A DNA stretch of 64,000 bases from Mycobacterium heidelbergense (GCF_010730745.1 NZ_AP022615.1:2542001-2606000); one strand, 5' to 3'; counted from the stretch's first letter, positions 10,762 to 20,232 are shown. The notes: generated from the letters alone by a model not told the origin. A program made the numbers and translations.

Positions 10762-12404
10762 CCGCGTACCTCGCTGGAGACCTGTTCGCTGGAAACCTCT
10801 TCGAGGACAGCCAATTTCACCGGTCGGGCCAGTTGAGTGGGGGCGGCGCGGCCGCGCAGCTCGACCACCTCGCCGACGTCCCAGCACAACGCCTCGGCGT
10901 CCAATGCGCCGCTGACCGCGATCGCCGACGCGAGCACGTGGCCGGGCTCGAGTTTGGCCAGCTCGGTGAGCCGGGCGGCCTCGTTGACCGGGTCGCCGAT
11001 CACCGTGTACTCGAAGCGGGCCTGCGCGCCGATGTGGCCGGCGATCGCCCTACCCGATGACACGCCGATGCCAAACTCCGCCAAGCCGATCACCGGGAGG
11101 AGTTCGTCGTGCAGTTCGCGGGCGGCGGCGAGCGCACCGCCGGAAGAGTCGGGGTGTTCGATCGGCGCGCCGAAGATGGCCAGCGCGGCGTCGCCCTGGA
11201 ACTTGTTGACGAACCCCCCGTGCTTGCCCACGGTGTCCACCACCACCCGGAAGAATTCGTTGAGCAGGTGGACCACCTCGGCGGGCGGTCGCGTCGAAGC
11301 CAGCTGGGTGGAGCCGACCAGGTCCACGAACAACACCGCGACGTCGCGCTCCTGACCGCCTAACTCGGTCCCGCGTTCCAGGGCCCGGCGGGCCACGTCC
11401 TCGCCGACGTAGCGACCGAACAGGTCACGCAGCCGCTGCCGCTCGGACAGCTCACGCACCATGTCGTTGAAGCCGGCTTGCAGCAAGCCCAGCTCGCTGG
11501 CGTCGTAGATCTGCATGTGCGCGTTGTAGTTACCGCGCTGCACCTCGGCCAGCGCCCAGCGCAGCTGACGCAGCGGATCGGCGATCGACATGGCCACCAG
11601 CAGCGTGCTGGCCAGCCCGACGCACAGGGCCGTCACCGCCAGCAGCAGGATGGGGTTGAACAGCTTCTCGGGCGTGGCGTGCAGCAGGGAAGCCTTGTCG
11701 GACACCACGGCCAGCACGATCGCCAGCAGCGGCACCGCGGTGGACAGCGCCCAGGACAGCATCTGCCGCAGGATGACGCCGGGTGCCTTGACGTTCTCCG
11801 GCACGCCGCTGCGCAGGGCGGCGACCGCCACCGGCCGCAGCACGCGCTCGGATTGCAGGTATCCGATGATCGCCGTCGCGGCGGCGCCCAGCGCGGTGGC
11901 GACCGCGATGACGGGCGCCGTGTACTTGGCCACCGACCAGCTGGCGACGATGAACACCGCACCGCCGATGCACCAGGACACCATGCTGGTCAGCGCCCGG
12001 AAGTACGGCATGCGCAACGCGCGGCTGCGGGCCACTTCGGTGGCGGCCGGGTCGGCCTCGGCGAGCAGGTTGTCGCGGCGCTGCCACCGGAACACCGGCA
12101 GCAGCAGTTTGAGGTTGAACACGATCCCGGCGATGAACAGGCTGACCACGACGCTGATGAAGATCGCCAGGTTGACCGGCGGCAGATCCTGCAACTGGAT
12201 GCGGTCCTGGGGCGGCAGGCCGTAGCGCAGGAAGCCCAGCACGAAGAGGCCGCCGATGATGTCGGCCTGCAGCATGCTCAGCGAGAACAGCGGCCAGGGG
12301 GTGCGCACCACCCACCGGACGAATGCGCTGATCCGCCCGGGCAGTGCTGCCGCGGTTGCCATCAAACCACCGTATCGGGCAACACGGACTTGGCGGAAAA
12401 CCAT
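10758..12404 (-). CDS. Membrane class III adenylate cyclase with HAMP domain (Rv3645-like)
   Basis: 548 residues from the ATG at 12404; an alternative ATG at 12362 would remove 14. Six hydrophobic segments occupy roughly residues 35-290, followed by a HAMP domain (SIADPLRQLRWALAEVQRGNYNAHM) and a class III cyclase domain. Metal-binding Asp residues are in VAVLFVDLVGST and GDAALAIFG, the ATP-specifying Lys in FVNKFQGDA, and the Asp, Asn and Arg of the active site in VIGDPVNEAARLTE, so the domain looks catalytically complete. Product is cAMP. In M. tuberculosis Rv3645 has been linked to fatty-acid responses and cAMP homeostasis (from memory). It is convergent with topA and divergent from holB. 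Confidence 0.92.
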
Positions 12405-12503
12405 GAGCGTCGCGGCAAGTCGCCGATAGCTGCCGAAACGGCCGGAAAGGTAACGGAATTGTCGCGATAAGGTGGCCGGTCGGTACCCGTCGGCCGGTGT
12501 CGC

Positions 12504-12509
12504 TACTGT
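12504..12509 (+). promoter_or_regulatory. -10 element upstream of holB
   Basis: TACTGT fits TANNNT and ends eight bases before the ATG at 12518. No ribosome-binding site is visible between them, so a leaderless or near-leaderless transcript is likely. Confidence 0.45.
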
Positions 12510-12517
12510 TGCCGGTG

Positions 12518-13735
12518 ATGTCCGGGGTGTTTACGCGGCTGGTAGGCCAAGAGGCGGTCGTGGCCGAGCTGCTGGCCGCCGCCCGGGCGGATCGCGGTGA
12601 TTCGGCTCACAGCCGGGCCACCGGCGGGACTATGACACACGCGTGGCTCATCACCGGCCCCCCCGGTTCGGGACGCTCGATCGCGGCCCTGTGTTTCGCG
12701 GCCGCGCTGCAATGCACCTCCGACGGGGAACCCGGCTGCGGGCGGTGCCGCGCCTGCACGACGACCATGGCCGGAACCCACGCCGACGTGCGGCGGGTGA
12801 TTCCCGAGGGCCTGTCGATCGGCGTGGACGAGATGCGCGCCATCGTGCAGATCGCGTCGCGCCGCCCGACCACCGGGCACCGCCAGATCGTGGTGATCGA
12901 AGACGCCGATCGGTTGACCGAGGGTGCCGCGAACGCGCTGCTGAAGGTCGTCGAGGAACCGCCGCCGTCGACGGTGTTCCTGTTGTGCGCGCCGTCGGTG
13001 GATCCCGAGGACATCGCGGTCACGCTGCGCTCCCGCTGTCGGCATGTCGCGCTGGTGACCCCGTCGACCGAGGCGATCGCGCGCGTTCTGCAGGGCGGCG
13101 ACGGCCTGGACGCCGACACGGCGAACTGGGCGGCGGCGGTCAGCGGCGGTCACGTCGGGCGGGCGCGCCGCCTGGCCACCGACCCCGAGGCCCGGCAGCG
13201 ACGCGAGCGGGCGCTGGGACTGGCCCGCGACGCCGCGACCCCGTCGCGGGCGTATGCCGCCGCCGAGGAGTTGGTGGCGGCGGCCGACGCCGAGGCCGTG
13301 GTGCTGACCGCGGACCGTGCGGAGGCCGAGACCGAGGAGCTGCGCACGGCGCTGGGCGCCGGCGGCACCGGCAAGGGCACCGCCGGAACGATGCGTGGCG
13401 TCACGGGCGCGCTCAAGGATCTCGAGCGTCGGCAGAAGTCCCGCCAGACCCGGGCGTCGCGCGATGCCCTGGACCGGGCGCTGATCGACCTGGCGACCTA
13501 TTTCCGGGATGCGCTGGTGGTCTCGGCTGGGGCTACTTCGGGAGCCGGGGGGGTTCGGGCCAATCATCCGGATATGGCCGACCGGGTGACGGCGCTGGCC
13601 ACCCATGCCTCGCCCGAGCGCCTGCTGCGCTGCATCGAAGCGGTCCTGGAGTGCCGGGAGGCCCTGGCGATCAACGTCAAACCCAAGTTCGCCGTCGACG
13701 CGATGGTCGCCACCATCGGTCAGGAACTTGGGTGA
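12518..13735 (+). CDS. holB: DNA polymerase III subunit delta'
   Basis: 405 residues from ATG 12518 (MSGVFTRLVGQEAVVAELLAAAR). Clamp-loader subunit that helps place the beta sliding clamp on DNA. Walker A is present as GPPGSGRS, with the Lys replaced by Arg, consistent with the delta' subunit being a non-hydrolysing stator. The zinc module reads CGRCRAC, and the SRC motif of clamp loaders is at LRSRCRH. The C-terminal domain is longer than in E. coli. It is the Rv3644c counterpart. A tRNA gene follows 45 bases after the stop. Confidence 0.93.
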   Translation: MSGVFTRLVGQEAVVAELLAAARADRGDSAHSRATGGTMTHAWLITGPPGSGRSIAALCFAAALQCTSDGEPGCGRCRACTTTMAGTHADVRRVIPEGLSIGVDEMRAIVQIASRRPTTGHRQIVVIEDADRLTEGAANALLKVVEEPPPSTVFLLCAPSVDPEDIAVTLRSRCRHVALVTPSTEAIARVLQGGDGLDADTANWAAAVSGGHVGRARRLATDPEARQRRERALGLARDAATPSRAYAAAEELVAAADAEAVVLTADRAEAETEELRTALGAGGTGKGTAGTMRGVTGALKDLERRQKSRQTRASRDALDRALIDLATYFRDALVVSAGATSGAGGVRANHPDMADRVTALATHASPERLLRCIEAVLECREALAINVKPKFAVDAMVATIGQELG

Positions 13736-13780
13736 GTCCGCCCGCCTGCCGTAGACTCGTGCCGCCCGGCGTGAGGGTGT

Positions 13781-13856
13781 GCCGCCTTAGCTCAGTCGGT
13801 AGAGCGATTCACTCGTAATGAATAGGTCGGGGGTTCGATTCCCCCAGGCGGCTCCA
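13781..13856 (+). tRNA. tRNA-Thr (anticodon CGT)
   Basis: Full cloverleaf: 7-bp acceptor stem GCCGCCT/AGGCGGC, D arm with AGCTCAGTCGGTAGAGC, anticodon stem ATTCA/TGAAT with loop CTCGTAA giving anticodon CGT at 13814-13816, and T arm GGGGGTTCGATTCCCCC. The discriminator is T and CCA is encoded at 13854-13856. It reads the codon ACG as threonine. Confidence 0.97.
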
Positions 13857-13870
13857 CGATTTCTTCTTCA

Positions 13871-13925
13871 CCGACCGTCACGCGAGCGTGACGGTCGGCC
13901 TCGAGCGTCAGGCCAGCGTGACGCT
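13871..13925. repeat. Palindromic element after tRNA-Thr
   Basis: CCGACCGTCACGC (13871-13883) and GCGTGACGGTCGG (13886-13898) form a perfect 13-bp inverted repeat with a 2-base centre. A second smaller pair AGCGTCA / TGACGCT follows at 13904-13925. The motif shares TTCTTCACCGA-CGTCACGC and GCCAGCGTGACGCT with the palindrome at 30697-30762, so it belongs to a dispersed family. It may double as the tRNA transcription terminator and as the convergent terminator of the gene ending at 13937. Confidence 0.7.
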
Positions 13926-13936
13926 GGGCCGCCTAC

Positions 13937-15712
13937 TCAGGCCGGGGCTAAGAACCCCACCGGCCCCGACGCGATGCACAGCGCCAGCGCGGTGGTGTTG
14001 GCTCGCACGGTGATCGCGTCGCCGGCGCCCGGCAGCCGGGCAAAGACCCGGTTCAGTCCCGGACGCACCGGAACCTTGACGTCGGGCCCCTGCGTCAGCG
14101 ACAAGGTCATCGAACCGTCGCTGTTGGCGAGGTAGTTGAGCTCGACGGTCCAGTCGGCGGGCAGCAGCGGCCCGTCCAGGATCAGCCGCGCCGGCCTATC
14201 CGGTTGCGCGAAATAGCCGCACCGCGGCATGGGCCCCGGCGCGATGGTCCGGATCCAGGTCACCCTCGCGTCGATCAGCCGGCCCGAGCTGTCGAGCATG
14301 CGCAATTGCGTTGTCGCCGCGGTGAATTCGGGCCTATCCCGCAGGAGGGCGAACATGTGGCTGGCCAGGTTCTCCGGGTAGGCCACCCGCTGCAGCACCA
14401 GCGGGTCGACCTCCTGATCCAGCAGTGGCGCCTTGGAGGCCGCCCGCGCGGCGGCCAGACCCGCGCGGGCGTTGACCAGGTAGGGCTGGGCGGGATTGTC
14501 CCGCCAGCTGGTCAGAAACGTCGCCGTCGAGTACAGGCTGCTGGCCACGAATGCCACCGCCAGACCCGCCGTCACCACGGCGCGTCTCGGCGAGGCGTCC
14601 AGCCAACGCGGCGCGGCCGGCCGGGTCGGGGCGCACAGCGCGACGGCGGCCAGCAACGCCAGCACCACGACGAGGTCCGGCAGATACCGCAGGGTCTGGG
14701 CGAGTTCCAGGGCGGTCTGCTTCGACGACCGCATCAGATAGATCGGCACCTGGCAGGCGACGGCGTACCCGGCCGCGGTGAGCCACACCGGCCCGGCGCG
14801 TCGCTTGCGGATCAGCGACAGCGCGAGCGCCCCGGCCAGCACCAGCCAGCCGAGCGCCATCACCGACGGCGGCGGCGTGGCCCACGGCGAGGCGGGCGCC
14901 CAGCGGTCCCAGTGCCACGGCCCGCCGGCCAGCCCCGGCACGATGCCGTGGGTGATCGACCGCCACAGCAGGTCCCACGTCATCGCCAGGTCGAAGCTCC
15001 ACCGCTTTTGATTGACGACGGCCAGGTACAGCGCCACCCAGCCGGCGGTCAACGCCCCCGACGCGATCCACAGCCGCAGGCCGGCCCGCCACACCGTCCG
15101 CCACGCGGGCCCGTCACCCCGAACGTGGACCGCTTGCACGTTGCATAGAAGCGCGGCCACCGCGAAGGCGACGAACGGGATCACCGCGGCCTTCTCGAAG
15201 AACAGCAGCCCCCCGAGGTAGACCAGCGCGCCGGTCGCCGCGTAGCGCCGGTCGCCGGTGCGGACGAGCAGGATCGCATCGGCGCACACCCAGGCCAGCG
15301 CCGCCAGCATGGGCAGCGAGTTCAGCGCCGCCGCCCACCACGCGAAGCCCGGCACGGCCAGCGGCGTGAACAGGGCGAACGTCAACGGGATCAGCAGCGC
15401 CCACCGCCAGCCGAGGATGACGTGCAGCGCGCGCAGCAAAGCCAGCGAGGCCAGCAGCTGCAGCACCAGCAGGCTGATCGCCGGCCCGGTCCAGTCCAGC
15501 GGCGCCAGGCGGGTGATGGCGCCGGCGAGCAGGAAGGCGGCCGGCATCACGTGGCCGTCGTGGTCGTCGAACAGGTACGCCGGCGACAGCAGGCCCTCGG
15601 TGCCCGCCTTCCCGACGAGAATCAGGTCGTCCCAATAGAAGTAGCCGCCGAACGCCAGCGCCGCGCGGATCGCCAGCTGCGCGATGATCAGCGCCGCGGC
15701 GGCCGCCCCCAC
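13937..15712 (-). CDS. Multi-spanning GT-C-type membrane protein (Rv3635-like)
   Basis: 591 residues from GTG 15712, a start that matches the length I recall for Rv3635 and keeps the gene clear of galE1; a longer ORF to 15763 would overlap galE1. There are roughly 11-13 transmembrane segments and a soluble C-terminal domain of about 150 residues. The first extracytoplasmic loop has FYWDDLILVGKAG, a paired-Asp loop like that of GT-C glycosyltransferases that use polyprenyl-phosphate sugars. Its neighbours galE1, ppgS and a flippase-like gene suggest a role in cell-envelope glycan assembly. The substrate is unknown. Confidence 0.8.
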   Translation of the reverse strand: MGAAAAALIIAQLAIRAALAFGGYFYWDDLILVGKAGTEGLLSPAYLFDDHDGHVMPAAFLLAGAITRLAPLDWTGPAISLLVLQLLASLALLRALHVILGWRWALLIPLTFALFTPLAVPGFAWWAAALNSLPMLAALAWVCADAILLVRTGDRRYAATGALVYLGGLLFFEKAAVIPFVAFAVAALLCNVQAVHVRGDGPAWRTVWRAGLRLWIASGALTAGWVALYLAVVNQKRWSFDLAMTWDLLWRSITHGIVPGLAGGPWHWDRWAPASPWATPPPSVMALGWLVLAGALALSLIRKRRAGPVWLTAAGYAVACQVPIYLMRSSKQTALELAQTLRYLPDLVVVLALLAAVALCAPTRPAAPRWLDASPRRAVVTAGLAVAFVASSLYSTATFLTSWRDNPAQPYLVNARAGLAAARAASKAPLLDQEVDPLVLQRVAYPENLASHMFALLRDRPEFTAATTQLRMLDSSGRLIDARVTWIRTIAPGPMPRCGYFAQPDRPARLILDGPLLPADWTVELNYLANSDGSMTLSLTQGPDVKVPVRPGLNRVFARLPGAGDAITVRANTTALALCIASGPVGFLAPA

Positions 15713-15716
15713 TCTG

Positions 15717-15722
15717 TATGGT
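15717..15722 (+). promoter_or_regulatory. -10 element of leaderless galE1 promoter
   Basis: TATGGT (TANNNT) ends six bases before the galE1 GTG at 15729, placing the transcription start on or next to the start codon. It lies in the 16-base gap between two divergent genes. Confidence 0.5.
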
Positions 15723-15728
15723 GGGCCG

Positions 15729-16673
15729 GTGCGCGCACTGGTCACCGGGGCAGCCGGATTCATCGGGTCGACGCTAGTCGACCGCCTGCTGGCCGACGGT
15801 CACGCGGTGGTGGGCCTGGACAACTTTGCGACCGGCCGCGCGACCAATCTCGAGCACCTGGCCGGCAATCCCGCGCACGTCTTCGTCGAGGCGGACATCG
15901 TGACCGCGGACCTGCGCGCCATCCTCGACGAGCACCGGCCCGAGGTGGTGTTCCACCTGGCGGCGCAGATCGACGTGCGGCGCTCGGTGGCCGACCCGCA
16001 ATTCGACGCCTCGGTCAACGTCGTCGGCGCGGTGCGCCTGGCCGAGGCCGCACGCCGGACGGGCGTGCGCAAAATCGTGCACACCTCGTCGGGCGGTTCC
16101 ATCTACGGCACCCCGCCGCGGTACCCGACCAGTGAGGACGACCCGACCGATCCCGCTTCGCCCTACGCCGCGGGCAAGGTGGCCGGCGAGATCTACCTGA
16201 ATACCTTCCGCCATCTGTACGGCCTGGACTGCTCGCACATCGCGCCGGCCAACGTGTACGGTCCGCGCCAGGACCCGCACGGCGAGGCGGGCGTGGTGGC
16301 GATCTTCGCCCAGGCGCTTTTGGAGGGCAAGCCCACCAAGGTGTTCGGCGACGGCACCAACACCCGTGACTACGTGTTCGTCGACGACGTGGTGGACGCC
16401 TTCGTCAAGGCCTCCGGGGACGCGGGCGGCGGGCAGCGCTTCAACGTCGGCACCGGAATCGAAACCTCGGACCGCCAACTGCATTCGGCGGTGGCCGCCG
16501 CGGTCGGGGGGCCCGACGACCCGGAGTTCCATCCGCCTCGCCTCGGCGACCTGAAGCGGTCCTGCCTCGACATCGGCTTGGCCGCAAGGGTGTTGGGTTG
16601 GCGCCCGCAGGTTCAGCTGGACGAGGGTGTGCGCCGGACGGTGGACTACTTCCGGCGGTCGCACGCCGGCTGA
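15729..16673 (+). CDS. galE1: UDP-glucose 4-epimerase GalE1
   Basis: 314 residues from GTG 15729 (VRALVTGAAGFIGSTLVDRLLADGH). Extended short-chain dehydrogenase interconverting UDP-glucose and UDP-galactose, the source of galactose for arabinogalactan. The NAD-binding GAAGFIG lies at residues 7-13, then LAAQIDV, the catalytic Ser in HTSSGGSIYG and the YxxxK pair in SPYAAGKVAGE. The sequence is very close to M. tuberculosis Rv3634c. The upstream in-frame extension to 15684 is not conserved and would overlap the divergent gene. Convergent with the small DUF2304 gene. Confidence 0.95.
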   Translation: MRALVTGAAGFIGSTLVDRLLADGHAVVGLDNFATGRATNLEHLAGNPAHVFVEADIVTADLRAILDEHRPEVVFHLAAQIDVRRSVADPQFDASVNVVGAVRLAEAARRTGVRKIVHTSSGGSIYGTPPRYPTSEDDPTDPASPYAAGKVAGEIYLNTFRHLYGLDCSHIAPANVYGPRQDPHGEAGVVAIFAQALLEGKPTKVFGDGTNTRDYVFVDDVVDAFVKASGDAGGGQRFNVGTGIETSDRQLHSAVAAAVGGPDDPEFHPPRLGDLKRSCLDIGLAARVLGWRPQVQLDEGVRRTVDYFRRSHAG

Positions 16674-16703
16674 CCACTTGACAATGCGGCCGATTTTTCG
16701 CCC

Positions 16704-17051
16704 TCAGTTCACGCTGGGCGCGGGTGGCTGCGCGCCCTCCAAAGCCACGGCCCGGGCGAGTCGCGCGTAGCGCAACTCCAGGTCCTTGAACCGCATGTAG
16801 GTGCTCAGCGTCGTGAAGCTGAACGCCATGATCAGCGCGTAGAGCATCAGGTCGGTGCCGCGGCGCACCCCGAACCAGTGCGCGACCACCGTCGTGTCGT
16901 CCGGCCGCAGCACGGCATAGATGCCGGCCAGCACGAACAGGATGTACCCGACCTTGACCCAGGCCTTGGAACGTGAACTGCGCCGCGACCGCAGCAGGTA
17001 GACCAGCAGCGCGATGATCGACCCGATCAGCAGCACCTGGATCCAGTTCAT
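16704..17051 (-). CDS. Small DUF2304 membrane protein, partner of PpgS (Rv3632-like)
   Basis: 115 residues from ATG 17051 (MNWIQVLLIGSIIALLVYLLRSRRSSRSKAW). It has three predicted membrane helices and the conserved tail STYMRFKDLELRYARLARAVALE. The start overlaps the stop of the upstream glycosyltransferase gene (ATGA). As I recall, Rv3632 is needed for or enhances the activity of PpgS in making polyprenyl-phospho-GalNAc; the coupling seen here agrees with a complex. Confidence 0.88.
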   Translation of the reverse strand: MNWIQVLLIGSIIALLVYLLRSRRSSRSKAWVKVGYILFVLAGIYAVLRPDDTTVVAHWFGVRRGTDLMLYALIMAFSFTTLSTYMRFKDLELRYARLARAVALEGAQPPAPSVN

Positions 17052-17770
17052 GATGTCCTCCCTCGCAGGAACCCGTCGAAGACGATGTTGACGCCGTTGA
17101 GCAGGGGCTGCCCCTTCGACTTCGAATACTCGGTGTAGAGCACCTCGACCGGCACTTCGGCCACGCGCCAATGGTTTTCGGCGATCAACGCGATGAACTC
17201 GTTGGCGTGACTCATGCCGCTCATGGTGATGTCCAGCCCGTCGGCGACCTTCTTGTTGAACACCCGCAGCCCATTGTTGGTGTCGGTCAAGCCGAGTCGG
17301 CGGCCGCGCCGGCTCAGCCGCGCGGCCGTTCGCAACACGACCCGCTTCAGAAACGGCGGCCGGTCGCCCCGCTGCGCGCCGAACCGCGTCCCGATGACGA
17401 CGTCGACGTCACCCGCGCGGAGCCGGTCGATCATCGCGACCACGTCCGTGACGCGATGCTGGCCGTCGGCGTCGAACGTGGCGAAGACCTGCGCGCCGGG
17501 CTGCTTGCGGGCGTACTCCACGCCGGTCTGGATCGCCGCGCCCTGCCCCAGGTTGATGGGATGGCGCACCAGGTGGGCCCCGGCGCCCCTGGCGATCTCG
17601 CCGGTGTCGTCGGTGCTGCCGTCGTCGACGCAGACGACGTGGTCGAAGACCGAGCGCACGTCGGCGATCACCTCGTCAATGACGGAGGCTTCGTTGAAGG
17701 CGGGAACGACGATCCAGACGCCGGGGTGATGCGTTTGAGTGCCCATTAACCCCACAAGACTAGCCAGCAT
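17048..17770 (-). CDS. ppgS: Polyprenyl-phospho-N-acetylgalactosaminyl synthase
   Basis: 240 residues from ATG 17770, which overlaps the stop of the upstream gene in TGATG. Family 2 glycosyltransferase of dolichyl-phosphate-mannose synthase type: WIVVPAFNEASVIDEVI, VVCVDDGSTDDT (nucleotide-sugar binding), FDADGQHRV (metal-binding DxD-like) and the C-terminal YTEYSKSKGQPLLNGVNI. The counterpart Rv3631 (PpgS) makes the GalNAc donor for the galactosamine decoration of arabinogalactan. The enzyme has no own transmembrane helices and is paired with the membrane protein that follows. Confidence 0.92.
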   Translation of the reverse strand: MLASLVGLMGTQTHHPGVWIVVPAFNEASVIDEVIADVRSVFDHVVCVDDGSTDDTGEIARGAGAHLVRHPINLGQGAAIQTGVEYARKQPGAQVFATFDADGQHRVTDVVAMIDRLRAGDVDVVIGTRFGAQRGDRPPFLKRVVLRTAARLSRRGRRLGLTDTNNGLRVFNKKVADGLDITMSGMSHANEFIALIAENHWRVAEVPVEVLYTEYSKSKGQPLLNGVNIVFDGFLRGRTS

Positions 17771-19029
17771 CAGCCGGTTAGGCGCCCGGCACGCGCCAGC
17801 GCCCACAGATGGACGCCGATGCCCACCAACGGGCCGCACAACAAGCCGACCACGGTGCGGGTCGGCAACGGCAGCGGCAACAACAGCAACAGTCCCGACG
17901 CCACCGTCGCCCCCACCCAGCCCAGCGCGTAGGCCCGGTGCAGCGCGGCCGCCACCGCGGCGGCACCGGTCAGGGTCAGCGCGGCGATCGCCACGGCGGC
18001 CGCCGTCAGCCAGGCCAGCAGCGCGCCACTGGCCTGGTACTGCGGCCCGAAGCCGACCCGCAGCAACCACGGGCCCACGACGCCCGCCGCCAGCACCCCG
18101 ACCGCGCCGATGCCGCCGATGACCGCCGCCGGGGCGATCAGGGCCCGTAGCCGGTCGCCGCGCTCGTCGACGAAATGGGCGATGAGATTGCCCTGCATGG
18201 CGGTCAGCGGCACCAGCAGGGGAGCGCGGGTCAACGTCACGGCCAGGATGATCACGCCGCCCTGCGCCCCCAGCTCGCTGCTGGTCAGCTTGAGCAGCAC
18301 CGGAAACCCCATCACCAGGATCGCGCTGGCCCCGGCCGCGGTGACGGAATGGGCGGCCCCGCGCAGGAACGCCGCGGTCCCGCCCGGCGTCAACAGGCGC
18401 GCCGCGGCGCGCGCCGCGGGCGAGGCCGCCAGCATGATCAGCCAGGCCGCCGCGCCCGCCACCGTCGCCCACAAGTACCCAGTCAGGCCCCACGCGGTCA
18501 CGAACGTGGCCGCGGCGACCGCCACCCGGATGACCGCGTCGGTCACCATCAGCGCCCCGTACTGGGTCCACCGGTTGGTGCCGGCCAGCACGCCCAGCAG
18601 GGTGGCGTGCAGGCAAAACCCGGCCAGCCCGACGCTGAGCAGCCCCACCGACAACCAGCGCGCCTCGACGAATACCCGCGCGCTCCACAACGGCGAGCTG
18701 CCGGCGATCGCGAGGGCCGCGGCCGCGCCGACCATCGCGGCGACGCGCAGCGGATGGGCGCGAGCCCCGGTCACCGCGTCCGGGTCGCGGAGGTACTGCG
18801 TCGAGCGAACCTCGCGGGTGGCTTCCTGAAGCAGGCCGTTGGCGGCGCCGGTGACCAGGCCGAACGCCCCCCAGAACACGCCGAAAACCGAAAAGCCGCC
18901 CGGAGCCAAATCACGGGCGGCCAGATAGATCACCGCGTATCCGCACAGCGCGGTCACGGCCGTGGCGGTGCCGACCCGGGCCACGCTGCCCCGCGCGACC
19001 GGCCCCCGAGAGGCCCCGAGTTCGGTCAC
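17770..19029 (-). CDS. Flippase-like polytopic membrane protein (Rv3630-like)
   Basis: 419 residues from GTG 19029, with about 12 transmembrane segments and the general look of the polysaccharide-exporter/MurJ superfamily (GYAVIYLAARDLAPGGFSVFGVFWG near the N-terminus). It is coupled by TGATG to ppgS, so a role in flipping or handling a lipid-linked sugar such as polyprenyl-phospho-GalNAc is a reasonable inference. No experiment is known to me. The divergent partner is a DUF475 gene, with 135 bases between the starts. Confidence 0.78.
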   Translation of the reverse strand: MTELGASRGPVARGSVARVGTATAVTALCGYAVIYLAARDLAPGGFSVFGVFWGAFGLVTGAANGLLQEATREVRSTQYLRDPDAVTGARAHPLRVAAMVGAAAALAIAGSSPLWSARVFVEARWLSVGLLSVGLAGFCLHATLLGVLAGTNRWTQYGALMVTDAVIRVAVAAATFVTAWGLTGYLWATVAGAAAWLIMLAASPAARAAARLLTPGGTAAFLRGAAHSVTAAGASAILVMGFPVLLKLTSSELGAQGGVIILAVTLTRAPLLVPLTAMQGNLIAHFVDERGDRLRALIAPAAVIGGIGAVGVLAAGVVGPWLLRVGFGPQYQASGALLAWLTAAAVAIAALTLTGAAAVAAALHRAYALGWVGATVASGLLLLLPLPLPTRTVVGLLCGPLVGIGVHLWALARAGRLTG

Positions 19030-19164
19030 CGGGGCAGCGCTCTCGGCCGACCGCCCCGATGTACCGCCAGCATCGCCACAATTTGAAAATAGTAAGTGCG
19101 GCGGCGCCGACGGCCCGCGCTGGCGACGCGGTTCGCTATCGTGAGCGGCTGTCGGGAAGGAGCC

Positions 19165-20232
19165 ATGGCCGCCATACGCGTCTTCGGCATCTCGCTGTTA
19201 CTCACCGTGGCGGCCTTCGTGGCCGGATATGTCCACGGCGGGCCCAACGCCCTGTTTCTGCTCGTGGTGCTGGCCGTCCTCGAGGTGTCGCTGTCGTTCG
19301 ACAACGCCATCATCAACGCGGCGATCCTGCAGCGGATGAGCCCGTTTTGGCGGCAGATGTTCCTCACGCTCGGGATCCTCATCGCGGTATTCGGGATGCG
19401 GCTCTTCTTCCCGCTGCTCATCGTGTGGGCGACCGCGGGCCTCGACCCGGTTCGCGCGATGATGCTGGCGCTGCGTCCGCCGCCGCACGGCGCGCTGGAA
19501 TTTCCGGACGGCTCACCGAGCTACGAAAAGCTGATCATCTCCGCCCACCCGGAGATCGCGGCCTTCGGCGGCATCTTCCTGTTGATGCTGTTTTTGGATT
19601 TCGTCTTTCACGACCGGGACATCAAGTGGCTCAAGTGGTTTGAAATCCCGTTCGCCCGCATCGGGCGGCTCGGACAGGTGTCGGTGGTGGTGGCCGGCGT
19701 CGCGCTGGTCGTCGTCGGCACCCAGCTGACGCACTCCAGCGAGGAGCGTGTGGAGGTGCTGACGGCCGGGCTGCTGGGCCTGGTGGCGTATCTGGTCGTC
19801 AACGGTCTGAGTCGGGCGTTTCGTCCGCCGGACGTCAAGGCCGTGGGGGGCGCCCCGGCGGTCGGCACCGCCGGCCTGACCCTGTTCGTCTATCTGGAGT
19901 TCCTCGACGCCGCCTTCTCGTTCGACGGTGTCACCGGCGCCTTCGCGATCACGTCCGACCCGATCATCATTGTGCTCGGCCTGGGGCTGGTCGGGTCGAT
20001 GTTCGTCCGGTCGATCACTGTCTACCTGGTCCACCAGGAGGCGCTGGACCGCTACGTGTACCTGGAGCACGGCGCGCACTGGGCGATCGGCGCGCTGGCC
20101 GTGATCATGCTGCTCTCCATCGAGCCGCGGTTCCAGGTCCCCGAGGTGGTAACCGCCTCGGTCGGCATGGTCTTCATCGGGGCGGCTCTGAGCTGGAGCG
20201 TGCTGCGCAATCGGCGCAACGCGCGAGGTTAG
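19165..20232 (+). CDS. DUF475 (TerC-like) integral membrane protein
   Basis: 355 residues from ATG 19165 behind a GGGAAGGAG site; the ORF could extend 23 residues upstream without support. About 9 membrane segments. Two copies of a motif with acidic residues inside helices are visible: EVSLSFDNAIINAAIL and EFLDAAFSFDGVTGAFAI. The FDN/FDG pattern is that of TerC/YkoY-type proteins, in which these residues are thought to bind metal; Mn2+ export is known for some TerC proteins. It matches Rv3629c. Actual substrate unknown. Confidence 0.88.
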   Translation: MAAIRVFGISLLLTVAAFVAGYVHGGPNALFLLVVLAVLEVSLSFDNAIINAAILQRMSPFWRQMFLTLGILIAVFGMRLFFPLLIVWATAGLDPVRAMMLALRPPPHGALEFPDGSPSYEKLIISAHPEIAAFGGIFLLMLFLDFVFHDRDIKWLKWFEIPFARIGRLGQVSVVVAGVALVVVGTQLTHSSEERVEVLTAGLLGLVAYLVVNGLSRAFRPPDVKAVGGAPAVGTAGLTLFVYLEFLDAAFSFDGVTGAFAITSDPIIIVLGLGLVGSMFVRSITVYLVHQEALDRYVYLEHGAHWAIGALAVIMLLSIEPRFQVPEVVTASVGMVFIGAALSWSVLRNRRNARG

